From NCBI RefSeq assembly GCF_009762775.1, contig NZ_CP046401.1, forward strand, positions 6,522,001-6,586,000: a stretch of 64,000 nt of DNA, written 5' to 3'. How positions within the stretch are numbered: position 1 is the first letter of the stretch; each line of letters begins with the position of its first letter. The translations under genes and the position numbers were made by a program. A model generated the notes under the pieces. That model searched no databases and had not been told where the DNA came from. It was given only the letters and a program-made list of their open reading frames with translations. This stretch comes from Maribellus comscasis. GTDB taxonomy: Bacteria > Bacteroidota > Bacteroidia > Bacteroidales > Prolixibacteraceae. Positions 53,009-62,033 of the stretch are shown piece by piece.

Positions 53009-53113
53009 GCTGTGTTATATTTTCCGGGTGGCTAAAATTCATTAAAAAAAACGGAATCTACAACAATCTTTTATTTTATCGAATCTTTAATTCATTATAA
53101 AAAACAAAAAAAA

Positions 53114-53229
53114 AGACTCCTTTATTTTAAACATTGGATAACTTGGTGAGTCTAAAAGGAGAATCATCAACTTTACGTTGTGTTTCTTTACATAGGTTTA
53201 ATCCCGGTCAGAGGACCGGGATTTTTTTT
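53114..53229 (+). ncRNA. Putative small RNA ending in an intrinsic terminator
   Basis: A rightward terminator (53200-53229) lies where no rightward gene precedes it; both neighbours read left. Upstream are two mutually exclusive exact stems: AGACTC (53114-53119) with GAGTCT (53148-53153), and CTCCTTT (53117-53123) with AAAGGAG (53155-53161), which share three bases. This suggests a roughly 115-base structured transcript. No good promoter match is visible, and a short frame inside (about 50 codons from a TTG) runs through the terminator stem. Confidence 0.4.
53200..53229 (+). terminator. Intrinsic terminator without an upstream rightward gene
   Basis: Perfect 10-bp GC-rich stem AATCCCGGTC / GACCGGGATT with an AGAG loop and an eight-T tract on the + strand only. 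The left side lacks an A-tract, so it does not serve the leftward pirin operon. Confidence 0.9.
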
Positions 53230-53297
53230 ATAATATTTTATAAAAGCATCATTTTTAGTTACTTATATGTGTTCGATAACTGCTATTCTTAGCGTAA

Positions 53298-54314
53298 TTA
53301 GTCTTTTTGAATTTCTTCACCATTTTCCATTTTGGCAAAACGTCCGCGTTCTCTGCCGTGTACCATTCCCGTTTCAGGCCACGGCCAGCCTCCAAACTGT
53401 GTTTTTTTGTAATCGGAAAAAGCCTGCTTAATCTCTTGTTCTGAATTCATTACAAACGGCCCGTATTGTACCACAGGTTCATTAATTGGCTTACCTTGCA
53501 GTAACAATAACCTGCCGGAGATATTTCCATTGTGAATTGTTATTTCCTGCGTTGAGTCCAACTCCAACAAATGATTTGATTCAACTTTTTTATTGTTTAA
53601 ATGAATCACATCTCCTTCAAAAAAATACAGTGTACGGTTTATTTTTTCTTTTGAAACAGGAATCTTCCAGGAAGCATTTTCATCCATTGTAATTTGCCAG
53701 ATGGCGACCTCATTTTCGTCATTGCAGGCCCAGGAATCGGGCGTTGGTTCCGGCGCGGAAATATTTCCGATTTTGCCGGCAATAATATCAACCGATGTTT
53801 TTTTGTGGTTTTCATCAGCTAATTCAATTATTGGAATTTCTTCTCCCCATAACATTTTATATGCAGGCTTTACAAATTTCTTTTCTCCCGGCAGATTTAG
53901 CCATATCTGAAAAAGTTCAAGGGTGTTTGTTTCATTCTTTTTTAATAAAGGAAACATCTCGGAATGCTGCAATCCGCTCCCGGCAGTCATCCATTGTACA
54001 TCGCGCTCGCCGTATCTGCCCGCTGCTCCGTTTGAGTCGGAGTGGTCTACCATACCTTTCGTAACAAAAGTAATGGTTTCAAAACCTCGGTGCGGGTGAA
54101 CCGGAAAACCTGGAATTTCTGTTCCGTGATACATTCGCCAGCCATCTTTTATGACAAAGTCATTTCCTAAATTTCTTCCATGAAGGGAAGCATCAGGACC
54201 AAGTTTATCATTTCCTTTGGGGTAATAATCGAGGTGATGGACACAAAAAAGAAATGGATCCTGTGTCACCCAGGGAAAACCTAATTTTTGAATTCGTAAA
54301 ATTGGTTCTTCCAT
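53298..54314 (-). CDS. Pirin-family protein
   Basis: 338 residues of the pirin/bicupin family. The metal-binding N-terminal cupin has HPHRGFETITFV, DHSDSNG and the SGLQHSEM element, giving the His/His/His/Glu ligands usual for this iron-binding group. Some pirins act as quercetinases; others are regulators. The C-terminal cupin is less conserved (LYFFEGDVIHLNN, RLLLLQGKPINEPVVQYGPFVMN), and a short tail past residue 300 is longer than usual. No signal peptide. Two bases separate it from the aldo/keto reductase gene, so the two form an operon. Confidence 0.92.
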   Translation of the reverse strand: MEEPILRIQKLGFPWVTQDPFLFCVHHLDYYPKGNDKLGPDASLHGRNLGNDFVIKDGWRMYHGTEIPGFPVHPHRGFETITFVTKGMVDHSDSNGAAGRYGERDVQWMTAGSGLQHSEMFPLLKKNETNTLELFQIWLNLPGEKKFVKPAYKMLWGEEIPIIELADENHKKTSVDIIAGKIGNISAPEPTPDSWACNDENEVAIWQITMDENASWKIPVSKEKINRTLYFFEGDVIHLNNKKVESNHLLELDSTQEITIHNGNISGRLLLLQGKPINEPVVQYGPFVMNSEQEIKQAFSDYKKTQFGGWPWPETGMVHGRERGRFAKMENGEEIQKD

Positions 54315-54315
54315 G

Positions 54316-55236
54316 TTAACTTCTCGTTTCTTTTAGTGCTTTTTCAACTCTTTCCAGATAATTGTCAATTTGCTCTTTTTCTTCAAATCCTACAATCATC
54401 ATATCAACACTTCCCAGTCCCAGAACAAAACGAAGCGAATTGTCAATTTTTTTACTATCGTTCCTTAATTGTCCGTTACCAACCAGTTTCATGCCGATAA
54501 TTCCTTTGCCGGCCTTGTGTAATTTGTGGATTACCTCCACTACTTCCTCCGGATCCGGTTTATCCATAGCTATTCCGTAAGGATTGATCCGAACATGAAT
54601 AACGTCAACCCAGGGACTTTCCAATGCATCTTTCATTGCATCGAGCGAGTGAACGGAAACGCCGTGAGCGCGGATTATTCCTTTAGACTTTAAATTCTCC
54701 AGAATATCCATTTGTTTTTTCTGTGTTTCGGTCCAGTTTTCATCAACCATACAATGAATTTGAACCAAATCAATATAATCGGTATTTAATTCTTTTCGAA
54801 ACCGTTCAACAACCACATCAGCATCAGGTCTTTCTGTTTCCGGAATTCCACCTCCACGAACCCAGATTTTAGAAGTAATTGTTATTTCCTCCCTGTTCAT
54901 TTCAGGAAGAACTTTTGCCATCATTCCGTGTGTCCCGTAAGTGTCGGCACAATCAAAATTTCTAAATCCTTTTTCGTACGCATGTCTCAGCAATGCAAGG
55001 CTTTTTTCGTCTTCCTGCCGGGTTAAATACGAGGTTCTGTTTGATGCGTGAACTCCTGTTCCAACGCCGAGTAAAGTAGTTTCCAGTCCCGAGTTTCCAA
55101 GTTTTACTTTTTGCAGTGGATCCATCGAGGAAAGTTGCGAAACTCCGGCGTATATTGGGTTTGAGAATAAAAGATGTGCTGTTCCAAGTGATAAAGCACC
55201 AACAAATTTTCGGCGATTCATTTTTATCTTTTCCAT
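54316..55236 (-). CDS. Exported aldo/keto reductase with twin-arginine signal
   Basis: 306 residues from the ATG at 55236; other in-frame ATGs lie 27 bases upstream and 15 downstream. An N-terminal Tat-type signal (NRRKFVGALSLGTAHLLFS) precedes a full aldo/keto reductase barrel. The catalytic Asp and Tyr lie in DCADTYGTH, the Lys in ITSKIWV and the His in VQIHCMVD. Export of an NAD(P)H-dependent enzyme by Tat implies folding with its cofactor before transport. It is followed by the pirin gene two bases later. The C-terminus (GLGSVDMMIVGFEEKEQIDNYL) is typical of the family. Confidence 0.88.
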   Translation of the reverse strand: MEKIKMNRRKFVGALSLGTAHLLFSNPIYAGVSQLSSMDPLQKVKLGNSGLETTLLGVGTGVHASNRTSYLTRQEDEKSLALLRHAYEKGFRNFDCADTYGTHGMMAKVLPEMNREEITITSKIWVRGGGIPETERPDADVVVERFRKELNTDYIDLVQIHCMVDENWTETQKKQMDILENLKSKGIIRAHGVSVHSLDAMKDALESPWVDVIHVRINPYGIAMDKPDPEEVVEVIHKLHKAGKGIIGMKLVGNGQLRNDSKKIDNSLRFVLGLGSVDMMIVGFEEKEQIDNYLERVEKALKETRS

Positions 55237-55294
55237 AATTTCTGAGTTGGTTATTATTTTCAAAAAAATCGATAGTAATAACTATATCAACAAA

Positions 55295-56104
55295 TTAAAT
55301 ACTTTTTGGTTGATAATGTCTTTTCAGCCAACTTGCCAAACCGTCGAGTCCCGGAAATAATACACGTTCTGTAATGTTTGCCTGGTCTAGTTTGTCACGA
55401 ACTTCCCATTTTAATCTTGCCGGAATGATAATTCTGCGGTATACATCAGGGTGGTTTGTTAACCAATCATCGAGAATGGAGATTGGGTTTGACATAATGG
55501 AAAAAAGGGCAAACTGGTTTACGATTCTGTCGTCAATGGACGGAGGTTCAAAAAAGAGCACATTTCCGTGGCCGATTTCCTCGTCGAATTTTTGGACATT
55601 GGAAAATTCCGATTCCAACATTTCAACAGTAAAAGCATTACATTTTTCCTGCTCCAGAAGGATTTTTAACGGCTCTGGAATTAACCGGTTCACTTTAACA
55701 AAATCTACTTTCCAAATCACTCCGTCAATGTCGTAATGTTCAGTATTCGATGTTGCAAAATGCATGGCAATAAAAGGGGAGTAGGTCCAATCGAGCAGGC
55801 GGGTGGGCAATCCGTGATGTTGTGCCAATACAAGTGAGCGAAGTTGTGTGTTTGTTAAGCTTGGTTCGCTTGTTCGCGCATATTTGCGAAAATTTCTCAG
55901 GATATGATATTCGAGTTCAGGATGTTCTCCGCAGCTTCTTAAAAAACTGCTTTTTAACTGGTAACTGCAATCCGACAGGCCCCGAAATGCATAATCGCTT
56001 CTGAATCTTCCCATCTGAGGTTTCCATGCATCGTGGTATACTTCGTCAACCAGTTGTGTCCAGCTTTTAATTACCGTGTCGTTTGATGTTATTGTACAGG
56101 TCAT
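55295..56104 (-). CDS. FRG domain-containing protein
   Basis: 269 residues. The FRG domain, named for its Phe-Arg-Gly core, is visible as YAFRGLSDCSYQLKSSFLR, with LAQHHGLPTRLLDWTYSPFIAMHFA as its second conserved block (about residues 30-140). The remainder is alpha/beta, ending with a helix WKVRDKLDQ-type segment and an Arg/His-rich tail. Biochemical function of FRG proteins is not settled; some are found near mobile or defence genes, but nothing of that kind lies here. It stands alone, 31 bases or more from its neighbours. Confidence 0.88.
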   Translation of the reverse strand: MTCTITSNDTVIKSWTQLVDEVYHDAWKPQMGRFRSDYAFRGLSDCSYQLKSSFLRSCGEHPELEYHILRNFRKYARTSEPSLTNTQLRSLVLAQHHGLPTRLLDWTYSPFIAMHFATSNTEHYDIDGVIWKVDFVKVNRLIPEPLKILLEQEKCNAFTVEMLESEFSNVQKFDEEIGHGNVLFFEPPSIDDRIVNQFALFSIMSNPISILDDWLTNHPDVYRRIIIPARLKWEVRDKLDQANITERVLFPGLDGLASWLKRHYQPKSI

Positions 56105-56165
56105 TTCGCGAATAAATGAGATGTTGACTAAATTGATTTTTTATCTACCAATTTACTAAAACAAA

Positions 56166-56196
56166 AACAGGAAACCATAAAATATGGTCTCCTGTT
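56166..56196 (-). terminator. Intrinsic terminator of the small exported-protein gene
   Basis: 14-bp stem AACAGGAAACCATA / TATGGTCTCCTGTT with one mismatch and a three-A loop. In the leftward direction it is followed by CTGTTTTTGTTTTAG, a usable T-tract. It lies 41 bases beyond the stop of the 78-residue protein gene. Confidence 0.75.
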
Positions 56197-56237
56197 AACG
56201 AAAATTTGCTTTTGTTTTCGGAAAGCGTTATTCAATA

Positions 56238-56474
56238 TTATTTGCTATTCAGAACCGGGTCTTCCTGTTGAGTTGTGCCACCTTTTAATGAATCAGCCTG
56301 CGCCTTTTCGATATCTTTTTGTTCAAACTGGATTGACTTTGCCGGCTTTGACGGAGTAATACAATTTGTGATAATTTTTTCAACCGGATTTGCTTTTTTT
56401 ACGATGTCTATTTTATTCCCGATTTTTAAACCAAGAATATAAAAAATGGAGGAGATTAAAATAATTGCTTTCAT
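56238..56474 (-). CDS. Small protein with an N-terminal membrane segment
   Basis: 78 residues starting MKAIILISSIFYILGLKIG, a membrane anchor or uncleaved signal, followed by a polar tail (SIQFEQKDIEKAQADSLKGGTTQQEDPVLNSK). I recognise no family. It is supported by an ATG start, a hydrophobic N-terminus followed by a hydrophilic tail, and a terminator just downstream. It might be a small membrane-tethered protein of the Bacteroidota envelope. It overlaps no other gene. Confidence 0.55.
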   Translation of the reverse strand: MKAIILISSIFYILGLKIGNKIDIVKKANPVEKIITNCITPSKPAKSIQFEQKDIEKAQADSLKGGTTQQEDPVLNSK

Positions 56475-56677
56475 TTGTTTTTCATTTTTGTGGAAGTAAA
56501 TCCTTTACTAGTTTTCAGGCTTTGTTTTGAATTTCAAATTCTTTACCAAATTAGGGAAACAAGGGTAAATGGGGAAATATTATCTGTGAATAAGCCAAAT
56601 TTTTCTGCCAATGACCCAAAATGGTCTATGAAAAGAGATTGGTTTTTTATGGGGATTTCAGCGGGTTTTAAAAAAAA

Positions 56678-57400
56678 CTATTTTAATGAAATTCTGGCCA
56701 GGTAGTCGAAATGGTTGCCCGATGCAGCCAGTTCGCATTTTAATCCGGTATCGAGCGCCGTTTTATTTAATAAATCATAATCGATAAAAAGCCAGTTAAA
56801 TTCATCTGTTTCGTTTTTATATTTGACTTTGTATTTCATTTCGCCGTAATACTTGTCACTGGCCAGATCAATCCAAAGCGAACCGTCATCTTCTTCAAAA
56901 AGGTATTTTATATCCGATGAGTCGATTAGAATTTGCCCGTTTTCGGACAACAATGTTTTTAAATGCCGGAAAAGTTTCTTTAATCCTTCAAGTGTTCCGC
57001 CAATTCCGGTTCCGTTCATTAACAATAAAACAGTATCAAAAGTATTTCCGGAGTATTCAAAAATATCAGAGCAAATAAACTTTTGAATTCCTCTTTTTTT
57101 CATTACCTCAACTGACAACTCCGATTTGTCAAGTGCAGTAATGTTAAACCCTTTTTTTTGAAGCGCTAAGGAGTGACATCCGGCGGCAGCTCCAACGTCA
57201 AGGACTTTTCCTTTACATTTTTTTAAAGCAGCTTTTTCTATTTCCGGCATTTCATTTTCATCCCTGAAAAAATGGGAGACAGAAATGCGTTCATCCTTTG
57301 TATAGTTGCTGTCAACTTTTATATCGGGAGCTTTTCCTTTCCGGTAAAAATCATTTATGGCTAGTCCAAAAGGGTCATTCATAACATGTAATGTTTTCAA
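56678..57400 (-). CDS. Class I SAM-dependent methyltransferase
   Basis: 240 residues. SAM-binding motif I is KVLDVGAAAGCHSLALQKKG, followed by ITALDKSELSVEVM (motif II), and VLLLMNGTGIGGTLEGLKKLFRHL. The C-terminal part (FNWLFIDYDLLNKTALDTGLKCELAA) is normal for this group of small-molecule or unknown-substrate methyltransferases. It differs from the degenerate methyltransferase-like protein near 33821 in having an intact glycine-rich loop. Divergent from the PQQ-propeller lipoprotein gene with 57 bases between starts. Confidence 0.88.
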   Translation of the reverse strand: MKTLHVMNDPFGLAINDFYRKGKAPDIKVDSNYTKDERISVSHFFRDENEMPEIEKAALKKCKGKVLDVGAAAGCHSLALQKKGFNITALDKSELSVEVMKKRGIQKFICSDIFEYSGNTFDTVLLLMNGTGIGGTLEGLKKLFRHLKTLLSENGQILIDSSDIKYLFEEDDGSLWIDLASDKYYGEMKYKVKYKNETDEFNWLFIDYDLLNKTALDTGLKCELAASGNHFDYLARISLK

Positions 57401-57457
57401 CGAAAGTAATACTTATATTTACCAACAGTATAAATTTAATAAATAAACCAAAACAAT

Positions 57458-58705
57458 ATGACCAGAGTTTTTTTCTTTATCATTGGATTTGTTTTTGTAT
57501 TTAGCGCGTGTTCTGAGAAGAAGACGCAATTTTCACAATGGCGGGGACCTAACCGTGACGGAATATATCAGGAAACAGGCTTGTTAAAAAAATGGCCCGA
57601 AAATGGCCCGGAATTACTTTGGTCGGTTGAAGGACTCGGTTATGGACATTCCAGTGTGGCAATTGCCGGCGACAATATTTTTGTAAGCGGAATGAAAGAT
57701 ACAATTGATTCGAACGGTACATTATATTCTTTTGATAAAAATGGTAATTTGCTATGGAAAAAAGAGTACGGCCCGGATTATAACGCAATGTTCCATGGCC
57801 CACGTTCTACACCAACAATTGTTAATGATTTAATGTACTTTGAAAGTGGAATGGGGAAGGTGTACTGTTTCAATACAGAAAATGGGGATGAAGTATGGTC
57901 GGTTGATTTTATCGATGATTTGGGGGTTGATTCAATTATTCAGTTTGGTTACTCCGAGTCGGTTTTGATTGATGGAGACCGTTTAATTTGTGTCCCGGGC
58001 GGAAAAGAAAACAATGTGGTGGCGTTAAACCGCTTCACTGGGGAAGAAATATGGAGTTCGACCGGAAACGGCGAGCAGGCAACTTATAATTCTCCGATTT
58101 TAATTAATTATAATAATCAGCGTTTGGTGATTGGTATGACATCTGAATCGGTAATGGGAATTGACGCTGACACAGGTGAAATGTATTGGCGGATAGAACA
58201 TACACAAGGAAATAAGATACATGCAAACACCCCGGTTTATTCTGATGGCAGGATATTGGTAGCTACTCCCGACCGAGGCGATACTTCAGGGATGATTCTG
58301 ATCCAACTTTCAGAAGATGGAAAAGATGCAGCGATTTTGTGGAGAAATGAACGTTTGAGAAGTTTTATGGGAGGTTTAATAAAGCTTGATACCTGTATTT
58401 ATGCTTCGGGCTACTTGCGAAACGACTGGCAGGTATTGAGCTGGAATACAGGTGAAATGATTGTTCAAAATAAAGATTTGGGAGGTGGAGCGATTATTTA
58501 TGCTGATGAAATGTTTTACGGTTACGCAGAGAGAGATGGTGAAATGGCATTAATGAAAGCAAATCCTGAAAAAATTGAGATTGTGAATCGTTTTGAAATT
58601 CCGATGGGAACCATGGAACACTGGGCTCATCCGGTTATCAATGATGGCCGTTTGTATGTTCGGCACGGCGATGCTTTGATGGTTTACAACATAAAGGAAG
58701 CCTGA
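57458..58705 (+). CDS. PQQ-like beta-propeller lipoprotein
   Basis: 415 residues with a lipoprotein signal peptide (lipobox FSAC, Cys18). The mature protein is an outer-membrane or periplasmic propeller made of PQQ/quinoprotein-type blades (WRGPNRDGIYQETGLLKKWPENGPELLW, LYSFDKNGNLLWKKEYG, VYCFNTENGDEVWSVDF, VVALNRFTGEEIWS, GIDADTGEMYWRIEHTQG). The opening QWRGPNRDG motif is common in planctomycete and Bacteroidota propellers. No PQQ ligand residues are evident, so it is more likely a binding scaffold than a dehydrogenase. It ends one base before the convergent phzF-like gene. Confidence 0.87.
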   Translation: MTRVFFFIIGFVFVFSACSEKKTQFSQWRGPNRDGIYQETGLLKKWPENGPELLWSVEGLGYGHSSVAIAGDNIFVSGMKDTIDSNGTLYSFDKNGNLLWKKEYGPDYNAMFHGPRSTPTIVNDLMYFESGMGKVYCFNTENGDEVWSVDFIDDLGVDSIIQFGYSESVLIDGDRLICVPGGKENNVVALNRFTGEEIWSSTGNGEQATYNSPILINYNNQRLVIGMTSESVMGIDADTGEMYWRIEHTQGNKIHANTPVYSDGRILVATPDRGDTSGMILIQLSEDGKDAAILWRNERLRSFMGGLIKLDTCIYASGYLRNDWQVLSWNTGEMIVQNKDLGGGAIIYADEMFYGYAERDGEMALMKANPEKIEIVNRFEIPMGTMEHWAHPVINDGRLYVRHGDALMVYNIKEA

Positions 58706-58706
58706 T

Positions 58707-59489
58707 TCAGAAAAATATTTTTCCGCCTAGGAAAGTGATTGCTTTTCCGCCAATTTCAACCCTTTCACCCGACGATTTGCAGTATAAAATTCCGCCTCTT
58801 TTGGAAACCTGCCTGGCAGTCATTTCGAATTTATTTAATCTTTTTGACCAGTAGGGAATAAGCATAGTATGGGCAGACCCCGTTACCGGATCTTCGTTTA
58901 TCCCAACCGCCGGGGCAAAAAAGCGTGATACAAAATCAAATTCAGTTGATGCAGCTGTAGTAATAATTCCCCGCGTATTGGAAGCAAGGATTTTTTGAAA
59001 ATCGGGCACCAAATTATAAATGTCCTGTTCTTTTTCAAAAATCAACATAATATCATCTCTTCCCTTGTAACATTTTTGGGCCTGAATATTAAATGCTGTC
59101 TTGAGATTATCTGGCATTTTGATTTCAGAAATTGATGAAGCCGGGAAATCTAAAATAAGAATATCAGAATCTGTTTTTACTTTTAAAATTCCGCTTAACG
59201 AATTAAAACGAATGTCAGATTTATTATAATTTAAATGTTTGAATAATACGTGAGCGCTTGCAAGCGTAGCGTGTCCACACAATTTTACTTCGGAGGCAGG
59301 TGTAAACCAACGAATATGAAAACCATCTTTTTCGGGAATAAAAAATGCCGTTTCCGAAAGATTGTTTTCCAACGCGATGTTTTGCATCACTTCCTCGGGC
59401 AACCAACTCTCCAGAGGCACAACAGCAGCCGGATTACCTGAAAAAGGCTGTTCTGAAAATGCATCTACTTTATAAATTGTAAGTTCCAT
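58707..59489 (-). CDS. PhzF-family isomerase
   Basis: 260 residues of the PhzF/diaminopimelate epimerase-like fold. It starts with YKVDAFSEQPFSGNPAAVVPL and contains the NNLSETAFF element with the conserved Glu used as acid/base, FTPASEVKLCGHATLASAHVLF, and DPVTGSAHTMLIPYW. Most chromosomal members away from phenazine clusters have unknown substrates, and nothing here suggests phenazine synthesis. It is followed without a gap by the TonB-dependent receptor in the upstream direction, so the two are probably co-transcribed. Confidence 0.93.
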   Translation of the reverse strand: MELTIYKVDAFSEQPFSGNPAAVVPLESWLPEEVMQNIALENNLSETAFFIPEKDGFHIRWFTPASEVKLCGHATLASAHVLFKHLNYNKSDIRFNSLSGILKVKTDSDILILDFPASSISEIKMPDNLKTAFNIQAQKCYKGRDDIMLIFEKEQDIYNLVPDFQKILASNTRGIITTAASTEFDFVSRFFAPAVGINEDPVTGSAHTMLIPYWSKRLNKFEMTARQVSKRGGILYCKSSGERVEIGGKAITFLGGKIFF

Positions 59490-61904
59490 TTAAAATTTAA
59501 CCGTAAGTTTTAAATTAATTTTCCTGGATGTAAGATAGTTAGGTACGGCATATTGATCGCCGGAATTACTTGATACCCAAAAATACGAAATTGTATTGTT
59601 AATGTTTAACAGGTTAAATACTTCCAGGCTCAACCACATGTCGTTAATATGCCGCAATAAGTTTCTGCTAACCGGATTTGCTGCACTTATGATTACTTTT
59701 GAAAATCCCAAATCGATTCTTCTGTAAGCCGGCATTCTGTATGTATCCATATAACGTTCCGAGTTTGGTGGGCCAACCGGCAGGCGCGCTCCGTAAAACC
59801 CGGAGAGCTGCATTTTATAAGAGGGATTTCCCGGTAGATAATCCTGAAAAAACAGGCTGAAATTCATCCATTGATCGGTGGGACGGGGGATATATCCGTG
59901 ACCATCATCTTTAATGTCTTCTTTTGTCGACATGATGGATAAACTAGCCCACGATTGAACCCCGCTTACAAATTCGCCATTAATCTTCATATCCAAACCG
60001 GTTGCATAACCTTTCGCTTCCTGTTCTCCCAGATACCGTATCCGAACGTTCTCGATTTGATAAGGAACTAAACGGTATAAATCTTTGTAATAAGCCTCGG
60101 CAGTGAAACGAAATGGTCGGTCCCAGGCGTTAAAAATATAATCGGTTCCGGCTACAATCTGGAATGAGCGCTGTGCCTTTTGTGCATAATTTATATTGCC
60201 ATCGGTATTTAACAGTTCTTTAAAAAAAGGCGACTGGTGATAAAATCCCGTGGATAAACTAAAAGAAATTTTATTTTCCCAATCAGGGTAGTAGCGTATT
60301 GTTGCACGCGGGCTGAGTAATATTTCGTCGTTAAAATCCCAGTAATGAAAACGAATTCCCCCGGTGAGGTATAAATCACCGCTGGAAACAGGTAAACTGT
60401 ATGTGTCTTGAATAAAGCCGGTCAAACGGTTAGAGTTTGTGTTGCTTTTGCTGTTTAGTGAGTAAAATAAACTGACTTCTGTATCGGAATACGGAATTGA
60501 ATAACCGGTTGAATCCCGGTAAATCCACTCGTTTATTTTATTATCAATCTGTTCATGCTGATATTTTATTCCCCAGTTTAACAGGTGTTTTTCCGAATTG
60601 TACGCTCCCCGGTGCGATAAGCTGTAAACAGTTGCATCAAGATAATTACGTGCGTGATTGATAAATGTTCCGACACCGAGGTTCAGCACGCTGTCGCCAA
60701 ATTCCTCTGATGACATATTTCTTTCCAGTTCGTTTAAATAGTATTGACCTGTAATGTCGTACGTTTCTTCTTCTGTTGCATAATAAGCTGAAGCAATCAG
60801 TTTCAGATTCAGGTTCTGATTTGGATGATAGTTTGCCGTTACCGCTCCCAGATAGGTTTGAAAGTCATCAATCTCCTGTCCGTCAAAATAAACTTTTGTA
60901 TTTAAAGGAGTTGTCCAGGTGCCAAAAGTTGTTTCGCGGGTTTGCGGAATAAATTTGTATTCATTTTGAGCCACATTTCCCAGAAAGGAAACATCAAATT
61001 TTTCAGAAAACTGGTAGGTGATATAAGTTTGAAAGTCGATAAAATTTGGATCGTATTCGCCCTGCTCATCCAGACTTCCGAGTAAATAACGATTTGTTTT
61101 GTAGCGAATTCCTGAAATATGTGCTAATCTTCCCTTTAATGCAACATCTTCAAAATGTGCCGAGGCTCCGAGAAGGCTCGCCGAAGCAGAACCTCTGAAT
61201 TCGCTTGGTTTGCGGTATTTTATATCCAATACCGACGACATTTTATCGCCATATTTTGCATCAAATCCTCCGGCAGAAAAACTAATTGTTGAAACCAAAT
61301 CACTGTTAATAAAACTCATTCCTTCCTGTTGCCCAGAACGAATCAGAAAAGGGCGGTAAATTTCCACATCGTTTACATATACCAGATTTTCGTCGAAATT
61401 TCCACCGCGAACGGTGTATTGCGAGCTCAATTCATTATTTGTTGAAACGCCGGGTAATGTTTTAATTAGTGCTTCAACTGCACCAGTTGAGGCGTCGGGA
61501 AGAATGGTGGCAAATTTGGGATCCAGGCGGGTAACGTTTCCTGAATTTCTGCGCTGCTCCTGGACTGTTATTTCTCCCAACTGCTGGTTTAGAATTTTCA
61601 TCGAAATTTCCCTGAAAACGTCTTCTTCCACACCTGCCCGAATCGTATCTAAAACAGGCACATATCCAATCGATGAGTACACAACTACTATCTCTTTTTG
61701 CGCCGGAATCCGCAATAAAAATTCTCCCTTCCGATTTGAACTTGTTCCAATAGGATAATCTTTCAGGGCAATGTTTACCATATCGAGAGGGATACCGGTT
61801 TCATCCTTTATCGTTCCTTTTAAAGTTGCATTGTTGCTTTGTCCGAGTACATTAATTTGCAGCGAGACAATAAATAATAAGAGAAAAAATAGTCTGACAT
61901 TCAT
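59490..61904 (-). CDS. TonB-dependent receptor with N-terminal carboxypeptidase-like domain
   Basis: 804 residues from the ATG at 61904; a GTG three codons earlier is less likely. The signal peptide spans about residues 1-22. A carboxypeptidase-regulatory-like domain (LKGTIKDETGIPLDMVNIALKDYPIGTSSNRKGEF) precedes the plug (LIKTLPGVSTNNELSSQYTVRGGNFDENLVYVNDVEIYRP) and a barrel to the end (closing LTSRKINLKLTVKF). Outer-membrane uptake of a large substrate, energised by TonB. No SusD-like partner is next to it, so it is not a typical polysaccharide SusCD pair. The substrate could be a siderophore, cobalamin or oligosaccharide; the adjacent GH94 gene is suggestive only. Confidence 0.93.
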   Translation of the reverse strand: MNVRLFFLLLFIVSLQINVLGQSNNATLKGTIKDETGIPLDMVNIALKDYPIGTSSNRKGEFLLRIPAQKEIVVVYSSIGYVPVLDTIRAGVEEDVFREISMKILNQQLGEITVQEQRRNSGNVTRLDPKFATILPDASTGAVEALIKTLPGVSTNNELSSQYTVRGGNFDENLVYVNDVEIYRPFLIRSGQQEGMSFINSDLVSTISFSAGGFDAKYGDKMSSVLDIKYRKPSEFRGSASASLLGASAHFEDVALKGRLAHISGIRYKTNRYLLGSLDEQGEYDPNFIDFQTYITYQFSEKFDVSFLGNVAQNEYKFIPQTRETTFGTWTTPLNTKVYFDGQEIDDFQTYLGAVTANYHPNQNLNLKLIASAYYATEEETYDITGQYYLNELERNMSSEEFGDSVLNLGVGTFINHARNYLDATVYSLSHRGAYNSEKHLLNWGIKYQHEQIDNKINEWIYRDSTGYSIPYSDTEVSLFYSLNSKSNTNSNRLTGFIQDTYSLPVSSGDLYLTGGIRFHYWDFNDEILLSPRATIRYYPDWENKISFSLSTGFYHQSPFFKELLNTDGNINYAQKAQRSFQIVAGTDYIFNAWDRPFRFTAEAYYKDLYRLVPYQIENVRIRYLGEQEAKGYATGLDMKINGEFVSGVQSWASLSIMSTKEDIKDDGHGYIPRPTDQWMNFSLFFQDYLPGNPSYKMQLSGFYGARLPVGPPNSERYMDTYRMPAYRRIDLGFSKVIISAANPVSRNLLRHINDMWLSLEVFNLLNINNTISYFWVSSNSGDQYAVPNYLTSRKINLKLTVKF

Positions 61905-62033
61905 TATGGACACAAAACTAATAATCCGATTTTATTATCAACTTTTTATTGATAAATAAATTGTTTGAAGGAACGGATTTTTTAATTCCCGCCGCACAAA
62001 TTGTTATGTGCTGCGGAAAAAATAACACTAAAC

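Noticed and set aside
53134..53294. Short open frame from a TTG through the terminator hairpin
   Set aside because: It would translate the terminator stem and T-tract, and lacks a plausible start context. A non-coding transcript explains the region better.
61986..62018. Imperfect hairpin beyond the GH94 stop, considered as a terminator
   Set aside because: The stem has a bulge and a mismatch, and no T-tract follows on either strand.
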